From: Vitellaria paradoxa
Lineage: Eukaryota > Streptophyta > Magnoliopsida > Ericales > Sapotaceae
Reading direction: 5' to 3'
Length of the DNA stretch: 64,000 bases
NCBI GenBank assembly: GCA_019916065.1
Contig: CM034236.1
Coordinates: 53,472,690 to 53,536,689, forward strand
Part shown: in pieces, positions 48,066 through 58,249 of the stretch
Position numbering within the stretch: position 1 is the first letter of the stretch
Layout of the letters: each line of letters opens with the position of its first letter
Translations under genes and position numbers: made by a program
Notes under the pieces: model-generated
Databases searched by the model: none
The model's input: only the letters and a program-made list of their open reading frames with translations
What the model was told of the DNA's origin: nothing

Positions 48066-48290
48066 AGTTTTTTTTTTTTTTTTTTTTTTTTTTTGTAACA
48101 GAGGAAATCACCAAGCGGTTTTACCCACTGAGTTACAAACCCTCGGGGGAACTAGCGCAGTAATCCACTGTCACGGCCCTTTACTTAAATCTTGGCCGCT
48201 CTAGGTGAGAATCGAACCTACAACCTGGGTATATCACCCAAACCTTAGACTTAACTCCCGCTCCACTGGACCAACCAGGAGTGGGTTTGG
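48066..48290 (-). mobile_element. tRNA-derived SINE, type 5, with poly(A) tail
   Basis: On the minus strand: A-box-like TTGGTCCAGTGGAGC (about 48259-48273), B box GGTTCGATTCTC (48207-48218), a body of about 110 bp, and a tail seen on the plus strand as an uninterrupted T run (about 48068-48094). Head, body and A-tail are all present, so this is the cleanest SINE in the window. Confidence 0.8.
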
Positions 48291-48319
48291 ACAAAGGAGT
48301 TGACATGGTGGCTAAGAGA

Positions 48320-48350
<31 letters not shown>

Positions 48351-48786
48351 ATATTATTTGATTTGTGGAGGAAAAAACAAAGGTCCTACATTTGACAATT
48401 CATCTAAAGTGTGAAACAAGCTTAAAATTAAATCTTTAGATAGACCGACCAACCGCACCATATCCATTAGAATCTTACAAGATATCAACTAATTAAATTT
48501 GTGATTGAGAGTGAACACTTTACTTCTTCTCCCTTTTTCTTTTTTATTGTGGGTTTGGAACTCCTAATTTAATATATATACACACACATGACACATATAT
48601 AATTCACTTTCACATCAAATTTATTTTTGGATGATAGGTATGCTTAGGGACGCGGCGCTTCGATTAGTGGAAGAGCTCGATGATGATGACCAAGAAGAAT
48701 CTATGTGGGGAAAAAAATTAAAAAAAAAAAAAAAGGTCATCTACTTGATATATCCTTTAGCATATTCCTGGTGATATAGAGATTTA

Positions 48787-48829
<43 letters not shown>

Positions 48830-48903
48830 AATATGTATGTGTGTGCGCGAGGTAGAAATATAAATTTAAAGTCAACAGAACTTTAAATATATGTGTGTGT
48901 GTT
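48291..48903. other. Spacer with microsatellites
   Basis: (TA)n at 48320-48343 and (AT)n(GT)n at 48788-48830. A GC-rich patch (48631-48700) begins MIGMLRDAALRLVEELDDDD if translated from the ATG at 48631; it could be an exon but lacks a clear donor. Confidence 0.4.
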
Positions 48904-49001
48904 GGAGTGATATAAAATGAAATAAAATGAAATAAATTATAATTTTGTAATTCGTACAGTAGAATAAAAAATAAAAAATTTTTAATAAATCAAACCGAGC
49001 G
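48904..49001. mobile_element. MITE, family C copy 5 (short)
   Basis: GAGTGATATAAAATGAAATA, TTTTGTAATTCGTACAGTAG and TTTAATAAATCAAACCGAGC correspond to the family C core and right end. Confidence 0.55.
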
Positions 49002-49142
49002 TTAAAAAGCAAGCCGCATACAAAGCATAAGAAAAATGAAATCAGCCTCCAATATAACTATATATATATACACACACACACTAGCACTAACGTTAGTAGC
49101 TTCTTCCATACATGTTCCCAAAAGTGTACGTGTGTGTATATT

Positions 49143-49309
49143 GGTGTGTTTAGAGTTGTATAAAAGTGTATAAAATAAAATAAAATTGTAAAAATAAATA
49201 TCTTGTAATTTATACAGTGAGTGAAAAATTTAAATTTTATTATCTCGTAATTTATATTTATAGAAATTTGTAAAATTTTATTTTGTTTACAAGAGCTCCA
49301 AACGAAGCC
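49143..49309 (+). mobile_element. Tourist-like MITE, family B copy 3
   Basis: 167 bp from GGTGTGTTTAGAGTTGTAT to GAGCTCCAAACGAAGCC, colinear with the 39117 copy. Confidence 0.75.
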
Positions 49310-49963
49310 ATATATCGCGCGTGTATGTGGCCCAGCAAATTGAAGGAAGAAATTTTTTTCTGAGAAAGAGAATGGGTGTTCATCTACATATATATATATA
49401 TATATATATTATGTATTTTATATATGCTGCGCTAAGTGCAAGGAAAGGTTAGGGAAGCCTCAAATGAATGAATGCTAGCTGTTGGCTTGATGTGAAGCGC
49501 TACTAACTAAATGAGTATACCACGATTAGAACGAAGCGTGCCAAAGTGCGCAGGTATTGCGTGGGAGTTGACTGGAAAATGCTAATTAATATATAATTAG
49601 TTGATTAGTAGAATAAATGCTAAGAATTAATTAGTTAAGTGCAATAATTTAGTTATGATTTTTTTTTGGGGGGGGGGATTAATTGGGTGTAGTGACCAAA
49701 ATGATGCCATATATGTTTGGGAATGGATTTGTATAGAATAAAAAAAAAAATGAATGAATGAAAAATGTAAGAGAGCAAAAAAATAAAGTGATAAAAATGT
49801 TCAATTTGTTTAAATTTTTTGGTTCAGTTAGATAATGCAAAAAAAAAATTAATAATTTTTTCGAAAATTAAATATCAACTTTGTACTTAGTACTGATCAG
49901 GGAAGAATTAATAATTTTTTGGAAAAAAAAATTTAATTAGGGAAGAATTAAATTTTATGTTTT
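49310..49963. other. Spacer before the LINE
   Basis: (TA)n at 49388-49409 and a G run at 49668-49678. The patch 49425-49580 is less AT-rich but not recognised. Confidence 0.4.
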
Positions 49964-51498
49964 ATAGGAGAATCAGTAGGGAATAAGTAAAAGAAGTATT
50001 AAAAAGGATGAAGAATGGGAAAGCGGTTGGGCCAGATGGTATATATCCCTATTGAGGTTTGGAGGTGCTTAGGAGATGATGGCATAAGTTGGTCGACAAA
50101 ACTTTTTAATGTAGTGCTAAAGAGCAAGAAGATGCCTGATGCATGGAGGAAAAGTATCCTTATACCCATATACAAGAACAAAGGAGATATTCAGAACTGT
50201 GCGAACTACTACGAGATTAAATTGATGAGCCATACGATGAAATTATGGGAGAGAGTTATTAAGAAAAGACTAAGAAGGACAACAAACGTTTCAGAGAACC
50301 AATTTGGTTTCATACCTGGAAGATCAACCATGGAGGCTATCTTTCTCTTGAGGAGGTTAATGGAACAGTATAGAGAATGTCAAAAAGATTTACATATGGT
50401 GTTCATCGATTTAGAGAAGGCATATGACCGGGTTTCTAGGGAGATTCTATGGAGAGCATTTGAAAAGAAAGGAGCGTGTGTCGCATATATTAAGGCGATA
50501 AAGGACATATATGATAGAGCCATGACATCTATACAGACGACTAGTGGAGAAACTAACGAGTTCCCTATCACGATTGGTTTACATCAAGGCTCAGCGTTAA
50601 GCTCATACTTGTTTGCTTTAGTTATAGATGAGATTACAAGACATATTTAGGATAAGGTACCGTGGTATATGCTATTTGCAGATGATATTATTTTAATAGA
50701 TGAGACAAGAGAATGAGTGAATGTTAAGCTAGAATTGTGGCGGGATATGATAGAGACAAAAGAGTTTAGGCTAAGCCGATGCAAGACGGAATATATGAAA
50801 TGTAAGTTTAGTCAAAGTAGTATAGAAGTAAGTTTAGGCACATAAAAGATTGTAGAGAAAAATAAATTTAGGTATCTTGGATCTATGGTGCAACAAGATA
50901 GAGTGATTGATACTGATATAAGTCACAGAATTCAAGCCTGGTGGACCAAATGGAGGAGTGCTTCGGGGGTCTTGTGCCACTGAAAAGTCCCCCTCAAGGT
51001 GAAAGGAAAGTATTATAAGGTGGCGGTTAGACCAGCGCTGTTGTATGGATCAGAGTGTTGGGCAGTAAAGCATAATCATGATCAGAAGATGGCAGTTGCG
51101 ATGAGGATGCTAACGTGGATGTGCGGGATTACAAGGAAAGATAAGATTAGTAACGAGAAGATTAGGGGCAAAATAGGAATAACACCAATTAAAGATAAAA
51201 TGAGAGAAAACCGATTAAGATAGTTTGGCCATGTTAGAAGGAGTCCAGCAGAGGCACCTGTTAAAAGGTGTGAAAGTATGGAGATTACTAGGAGTAAGAG
51301 AGGTAGAGGAAAACCCAAGAAATGCTGGAAAGAAACTATTAAACATGACCTAACCTACCTAGATCTATCGAAAGACATGGCCCTAAACAGATATACTTGG
51401 CGTCGACAAATCCATATAGCTGACCCACCTAGTAGAAAAATGCTTGGTTTGGTTGGTTGGTACTGATCAGTATAAATATATATATATATATATATATC
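49964..51498 (+). mobile_element. 5'-truncated LINE (RTE-like) reverse-transcriptase pseudogene
   Basis: Non-LTR retrotransposon carrying the C-terminal half of its polyprotein: [57 protein letters not shown], the catalytic FADD (50675-50686), then the tail domain with KFRYLGSMV, RPALLYGSECW, FGHVRR and a Lys/Arg-rich RGRGKPKKCW. There is one frameshift near 50042 (four extra bases). Stops lie at 49984 (upstream frame), 50648, 50714, 50843, 50981 and 51221, the last five in one otherwise continuous frame. The 3' end passes into a (TA)n tract. It is not autonomous now. RTE assignment is by motif recall. Confidence 0.88.
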
Positions 51499-52186
51499 AC
51501 AAGCTAGTAATTTTATTTTTAAATCAATTTATTTTTTCCTCCACAAATCAATGTTGTAAGTGTCCATATAGAGCAAATTTCACCAAAAATCTTCAACTCT
51601 TTTTAAATTTTCTTAATTTCTCTAATTTTCTCTACACTAAAAATCTCTATTTTTTCTTAACTTTCTTTAATTGTTTTCAACTTTAACTTTCTTTAACTTT
51701 TACAAACGTTTTTACACTTTTCAATAAAATACACCCAAACATCCAATTAATAGTTTAAAAATTACCTCCTCTTTATTTTTTTAACCAAATTTGATGCTCC
51801 AAACAGGTACTAAGATAGTTAGATTCATCTATGGTGATTGTATTATATGTCTAATTAGAGTATTTTTTTTTTTAAGAGTAATAGTTATGCTATCAAATAG
51901 ATCACTTTAAGAAGATTTGGATAAGTTAGATTCATCAAGTAATTAATTCCTGATGTAACCTTATCCAAGTCTTCTTAAAGTGAGGGACTTTCACTCCTAA
52001 CCTTCCAATTCCCCTTCAATTTTTTCCCAATATAATCTTCTGCTCTAAACACGCTCTTAAAATGGTGCATATAAACTTCATTATAGTTATTTGTATCTCA
52101 ATGGTAGAAATTAATAAGTTTTTAAAGTTTTGCAAGTCCATTAGTGTATAGATTGCTTTTTTTTTTAATGTAAATAATTAATGCAG
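51499..52186. other. Spacer
   Basis: AT-rich, CT-biased at 51590-51720; no gene. The polypyrimidine tract and AATTAATGCAG before 52187 look like a splice acceptor. Confidence 0.4.
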
Positions 52187-52255
52187 GTGGAAGCCGCAGT
52201 TTTTGAAGATGGAAAGAAAGGAACAATGATGAGCTTGGAGAAAGACTTTTGGTAA
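52187..52255 (+). CDS. Candidate terminal exon of an unrecognised gene
   Basis: After a T-rich tract and AATTAATGCAG, a 23-codon frame reads VEAAVFEDGKKGTMMSLEKD, then FW and a stop at 52253-52255. The following sequence looks like a 3' UTR, with AATAAA near 52397. I found no certain upstream exon; the patch at 48631-48700 is a possible partner, which would place the LINE in an intron. No family recognised. It could be a chance frame in a non-coding transcript. Confidence 0.3.
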   Translation: MEAAVFEDGKKGTMMSLEKDFW

Positions 52256-54365
52256 AAGGCCACAGCACATTGAATTATATATAGGAGAGACTAGAGCCTG
52301 TGTGTAATTCCTCACAACAGTTCTAAATGTATTCTTTGCTGTGCGGATATTTCATGGGGATATTCCACTCTACCAATTCTTCAATTTGCACCTCTGAATA
52401 AAATAGCAAGGGCATTATAGCTGTACTTATTAATCGATTTATTGAGGTTCTTCTAGTGACAAAGACAGCTCGCTTCAAAAGCAGAAAGGGAGATAAAATC
52501 TCATCTTAAATATAAGAATATTACAGAGAAACCTTAGAATGAGCCACTTTTAGAATTTTTTAACAATTTTAATTATGTCAACTCGGTAAATTATGATCAA
52601 CACTATTAGATTAAAATTCAATAGTTTAAATAATCTCTACGTAAATGTTACAAAATGCTATATCAGCCACGCCTTTTCCATTGTGGTTTGCCCTGCATTT
52701 ACTGTTGAAAGAGCATCTACAATACTATTAGACCTTAAACGAAGAACTTTTTCACGCATCCCACGCTTACGCATTGAGACCTCCTCCTTTATCTAAATGC
52801 CCTTATAATGACAAACGCTGACTAATGTTCAGGCTTGGTTTGATTGGTCCGTGGAATACAGGGGATAAATAATATTATTATAAAATAATATATAAAATTA
52901 GATATAATATTAAATTACTTTTTATCAATAAGAATTAATGAAAGTTCATCCGAAGCGAAATCAAATTCCACCAATTTCATCTTCCCAAACAGTGTAAAAT
53001 ATACAGTCCGTAATAGCTGATTAGGCAGTAGACTAAAATTCATCACATGCCAAGAACATTAATTACCAAAGCCGAAAGCCAAAAGAAAGGAAAAATTAAC
53101 AAGAACACTCTTCTAGTTTTAGTTTTATACACTTAAACCTCAAGAGTTTCGTAACCATGCGCTTGTATCCTTAAAATTTGTATTACATCCACTCAAATCC
53201 ACTTATCTTAATTTTTCATTCAAAAAGTAATTTTGACCAATTCAATAATAAACCCATACAAACAAGTTTTTAGGTGAAAATGCCATTTTCTTCTAATTTT
53301 TCTTCCAATTTTATCAACTTCTTAATTAACAATCTAGTGAGAACAAACAAAATCTTAGGTGAATGCCCTTTTCTTCCAATTTTCTCAACTTCTTGGGAAA
53401 CACGTGCTGATGCTGAGCGTTAAGAAAGATGTTATGTGACGCAAATACAGACCATCCATAAATTAATTATGAGCCATGTAATATAAGAACGAGGTGGAGT
53501 TGGATATATTTCTCATTTGATTTTTTTTTCCTAAATTCGTCGTTTCAATGTAAAATATTTTTTCAAAAAATTATTTATTCATACTTTTAAAAAGTACTTT
53601 TAAAAAATATTTAATGCGAATCTGAGTTAATTACACCTCAAAAGTTAGCTTGTAATGGGACGTTGCCAAACCCATATATATAACACTAAAAACTGTCCTT
53701 AAACCTAACCTTTTAGACTGCACATCCTCGTGCAGGGAACCAAACCTATGGGGCACACACTTGACGAGGTTTGACTCTAATACTAGATGATACAAACCTA
53801 AACTAACTCTACCTCAAAATCTACCTTGTAAGGGGAGAGTTGCCAAAACTATATTCACAATACCAAAAACCGCACTCGTTTACCTATGTGGGAACGCATC
53901 AATATTTGTTTAAGATATGAGTAAAAGTGTTTTTTGAAAAATATTTTACATGGAAACAAACATTCCCTTAGTTTAAATTATTTTTCTCCCCTTTTTTTAA
54001 TATATATTTTGCTTCAGCCATGAGGGGCCATATATTAGGGGAAAAACCCATCATGTGGCTCAGAAAGTTAAACAGTTAGCTTCCTTGTATTGAATGGACT
54101 GGACACAATTGTCATTTTACTGAAGGAAGTGTAACTATACAAGTTCATTAAACTATAAATTGCTTACCAAAGCTTTGCCATCCAAGATGATTACTCTCAA
54201 CTGCCAAAACTTCAAAGCATTCAAGTAATTAATAGATCAATATTGAAGGCACTTTTTAATTAGAATCTCCAAAGGCACAAAAATGGAATCTTCCCTCGGG
54301 AGAAGAGCACTATAATAAATTAAACATTCTACTTACAGCACCTTCAAATTTTAAACTCTCCACCC
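52256..54365. other. Spacer before GDU gene 3
   Basis: No gene recognised. AT-rich, without long microsatellites; two similar ACCTYAAARYYWRCYTGTAA...GGGA...GTTGCCAAA segments near 53635 and 53811 hint at an old duplication. Confidence 0.4.
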
Positions 54366-54373
54366 TATAAATT
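54366..54373 (+). promoter_or_regulatory. TATA box of GDU gene 3
   Basis: TATAAATT within CACCCTATAAATTCATTG, 151 bp before the ATG. About 74 bp of that distance is the GA repeat. Confidence 0.7.
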
Positions 54374-54436
54374 CATTGACCATAGACTCATTTCACCAAC
54401 AGAGTTAAACCTACATGCATAGCATAAAGAAGCTGA

Positions 54437-54440
<4 letters not shown>

Positions 54441-54514
<74 letters not shown>
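54441..54514. repeat. (AG)37 perfect microsatellite in the GDU gene 3 leader
   Basis: 74 bp of uninterrupted AG dinucleotides end three bases before the ATG, the longest perfect microsatellite I see in the window. Confidence 0.95.
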
Positions 54515-54515
<1 letters not shown>

Positions 54516-54516
54516 A

Positions 54517-54807
54517 ATGAGAAGTACCTCCAGTGTTTGGCAATGGAATTCTCCAATTCCTTACCTCTTTGGTGGCTTAGCTTTAGTGTTGATACTTATC
54601 ACACTGGCCTTGATCATCCTAGCCTGGTCGTGTAAAAAGCAGTCATCAAGTGAAGCCCCAGAAAACTCCTGCATGCACAGAACCACAGGCACCCAACTGG
54701 TTGACACTCAGCCACAGATTCTCGTCATAATGGCAGGAGATGATGAGCCAACCCACCTGGCCAAACCAGTCCACTCTTCTTCTACCTTCTGCACTTGCCA
54801 TATCTGA
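54517..54807 (+). CDS. GDU: GLUTAMINE DUMPER family membrane protein, paralogue 3
   Basis: Single exon, 96 residues, the shortest of the three. WQWNSPIPYLFGGLA leads into one hydrophobic helix (about 13-36, ending LIILAWS). The tail has a Ser/Glu-rich linker and VIMAG at 70-74 (QILVIMAGDDEPTHLAKP). The Cys before the basic stop-transfer residues in the other two paralogues is Trp here (ILAWSCKK), and the tail ends in a Cys-containing FCTCHI. The ATG after the GA repeat is chosen; the in-frame ATG at 54415 would put a Glu-Arg repeat before the protein, which is simply the translated microsatellite. Function as for GDU1 is inferred. Confidence 0.92.
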   Translation: MRSTSSVWQWNSPIPYLFGGLALVLILITLALIILAWSCKKQSSSEAPENSCMHRTTGTQLVDTQPQILVIMAGDDEPTHLAKPVHSSSTFCTCHI

Positions 54808-57407
54808 AAGTACTGGCTTAATGCTTCAGTAATAGATGTTGAACTTGGCTCAGAACATACCAACCAATGACTTTATCTATTCTTGTTAGTTAAAGAGCTT
54901 ATAAGATCGAGTCTTTCTTTGGTTTTTGTCTTCGGGACCTTGCAGTTTCTTATCAATGGAAGAGGCTAATTAATGTAACATACCATCCATATGAAAGTTC
55001 CTCTGTTTTATCATCATCAAAGTTACACAAAAATTATCAAACTTGAATGCCATAAATGGTGTTGCCTTCTATCACAATCCCGAGTTGCAGTTTCACATAT
55101 AAAGACACTATTTCTAGCGAGCAGAACTTACACCACCTAAAGCATTTCAATGGAATATATACATATGCTCTTACTGAAGTGAAAATGCAAAAAGTTGCAA
55201 ACTATCCTAAAAATATGGTTTCTTATTGCATGCAAACATGTCAGGAGCTCTAAATTTTTATACAGTATAGATATAGTTTCTGATTATACCACTATTTGTT
55301 ATTGCACTTCACCAACCAAGAAGTCTCTCAGCATCCTAGCTACCAACTCTGTTTTACATGCACAACTTGTCCTTTCAATACTTAAAAATAGTACATAGTC
55401 CCACAGTCAAAGCAAGGCAACCCCTAATGCATTCATCTTCCTAGACAATTGTTCAAAAAGACAAACGAGTGATCTAGAAAGGTAGATTCAGGGGGTTCAA
55501 ATAGTAGTAGCACTAGAGAGGAAATTTATGTGCATGTACATCTATATATTGCATACAAATACTTCAATGATAGTGGGTGCGGCCGCATGGATATGCAAAG
55601 ACAGCAACTATGACCCAAGATGGATAAACTTGAAAAAGGGTTTGGCACTATGAATAATGGGATGCATATGTGTTTGCTAATGTTCATAGCTCTTGTGAAG
55701 TTGTGCGCTATGGTGACATATCCCATGGATATTCCAGAAGCATATCAGAGACCCAGAGATACCACAGTGAAGAATGCATCAACACAATCTAAGGCTTTAG
55801 ACTCAACCAACATAGACTTAAGGATATTAGAGGAAAAACTCTTTTTTTTTTTTTTTAACCTTTATTAATTACACTATTTTTGGTTTTTTCACACTAGTCA
55901 TCACTGCCTGTGCCACCCACAACTAACAGAAGAGGCATAACTTGAACAATTTTAATAGAACTTTATAGGAATCCCACAATCACACAGCATTCGAGATGCA
56001 CTCAATTCATTCAACCATGCCTCTAGTTCTTTCTATCTTGTTTGATTAATAATTGACCTGAATTTGAAAGTACTCCTACATATCTCCTACCTTTCAAGTT
56101 TTACTTCATCCTTATTTTAGTTTCCGTGTATTACCCTTCATGTATTCTATCTTCATCCCACTCACTCTAAACTTTTTAGATTACCTTAAAGTTTACTGTT
56201 GTTTCATTAACTAAAACTAGGGGTGGAATCTCTTCTCATCTTCCTCTCTTGTTTTCTTATCCTCCATTCCCTCCCTCTCCATATGCTTTTCTTCTGGACT
56301 TCTATTTTTTATTTTTTTTCCCCTCCACTGTCATTTTCCACCCATCCTTGGTAGAACAGTTATTAGCGGTTATCTTAGGAAAAATAAAATAAAGGTGATT
56401 GAAGGGTATTTAAGTCATTAAAAAATGTGAGTTGTCGACTAAAATAGGAAAACCCCACAGCGTGTTCTCTCTTTATATATTAGTATACCATAAATGACAT
56501 CATATGTAAATAAAATACACTAGGGAGTATTCAAACTTTATATTAGTATACCATAGATGACATCTTACGTAAATAAAATAAACTAGGAGTATTCCCTTGA
56601 ATACTGGTAAAGACATCAACTTAATCCACACATACTGCCCTCTGTGACAGGCAAAACATATTTCCACAAGGGAGCCATCCTTAGACCTCTTAGAAATCTC
56701 TACACCAGGCTTGGATGGCTAACATATTAAGAGCAAAATAGACCATGGCTATTGTTATTGTCATGCAAGAGAGGTTATTGCCGAAACAAATAGTCCTTTA
56801 GACAGCTATCCTGCATAACTGGTCAAGGCACAGGTTGATAATCAAACTCTCTTGCTTTGGCAATAGCTGCTTCCTCTAATAGTACTAAAAACATTGATTT
56901 TTCGGGCAAGTCCACCAGATGTGCTGTTGGTGGACGTGAACATCAAAATTCAAATTAGAAAACCAATCAAACAAGTGCAATCTGAGGAGGTTCAAGTGGG
57001 AATTATAGGAAGGGAAAACCTCCAAAATGATGGTTGCCTCCCATTGCTTGGACCAGAAGTAGTTTAAATCTGGAATAGATATCTCAATTCATAAAATTCA
57101 AAAGATTCAAACAATAGGGTCATCGCATTTCCTAGATAACATACAAGTAGAAAATTTTATCTGATTAAAAGCCAACCACCACAATAAAGAACAAGTGTCA
57201 ACCCAAATTCAGTTTGGAAAGTGAGAATTGCATACAAATTAGAGAACACTGAAATAACTGTTGATAAACGCCAGAAATTCATAAAGAACAGAAGGATTCG
57301 TGGAGGTTCAGAAGCCCCACCATGATACAAAAATGGTACACAAGCCTTCACCCTACTCTCCTCCTTCAATAGATAAGATGGGCCGAGGAGATCGAGAAAC
57401 TTCCTTT
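54808..57407. other. Spacer between GDU gene 3 and the longin gene
   Basis: Includes a 63-bp direct duplication (TAGTATACCATARATGACATC at 56481 and 56544). The part near 57.0-57.4 kb is probably the 3' UTR of the convergent longin gene. Open frames at 55056-55868 and 57157-57369 show no domain. Confidence 0.5.
56475..56600. repeat. Tandem duplication, period 63 bp
   Basis: TATTAGTATACCATARATGA, then CATMTYAYGTAAATAAAATA and ACTAGG(G)AGTATTC in both copies. Confidence 0.85.
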
Positions 57408-58212
57408 TCAGAATTCTGTTGGAGGTTTCAACCTTAGAAGCCTTTTGATCCTCTCCTTGTCTGTGTTCTCAAGCAATCCCTGAAGAAGAAAATGTAGTAT
57501 AAGCATGAAATACTTAACAGTAGAACGTTAAACGAAAGGCAGTAAAAAGAAAAATGAAACGAGGGGAAATTACTTGTCCAGTGCACAAACTTAAGAATAC
57601 TACTTTGTTCATAATATGAAAGCCACAACAGGGAACAAAATGGTTGCTTGCCAAGGAAAAGAAAATGACCGATTCACCACATTAGCTCCCTTCCACTTAT
57701 AACGAGCATGATGCTTGTACTGGGAAAATACTATGAGCTACCCATGATGAAGGTTGATTCTAGTGACTTTAGATTATCTACCATCCCATCTAATTTATTT
57801 ATTATTTATTTATTTATTTATTTTACAGTGATCTTGTTTCTAAATTGCATCTAAATAATTAGCGTGCTTGATAACCATCATAAAAGACAACTGATATCTT
57901 TTTTTTAATAATCAATTTTACTTATTATGGGAAGTGTTTTGGATAACTCGAACCCATAACCTCACGTCTCGGTAGGGTTGCCTTTTCCACTTCAGCGAGC
58001 CCCTGGCATAACTCAAACACATAACCTTTAGTCTAGATGGAGTCACCTTTTCCACTTCTACTAGCCCCTCTTTTTTTATGAATAAAAGAATTTTTTTTAA
58101 TCACAAGAATAAGAAAATTCCTAGAAAGAGCAAAAGTAATACAAAACCTATCCAACTATAATGTTTCTGAACAAAAAAGTAAAAAGGAGCATAAGTCTGG
58201 CTCTACCCACCC

Positions 58213-58249
<37 letters not shown>

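Noticed and set aside
54415..54516. N-terminal extension of GDU gene 3 encoding a Glu-Arg repeat
   Set aside because: It is the translated (AG)n microsatellite; family proteins start close to the W-PxPYLFGGLA block.
55620..55868. 82-residue plus-strand frame
   Set aside because: No domain; it ends in a poly(T)-encoded Phe run.
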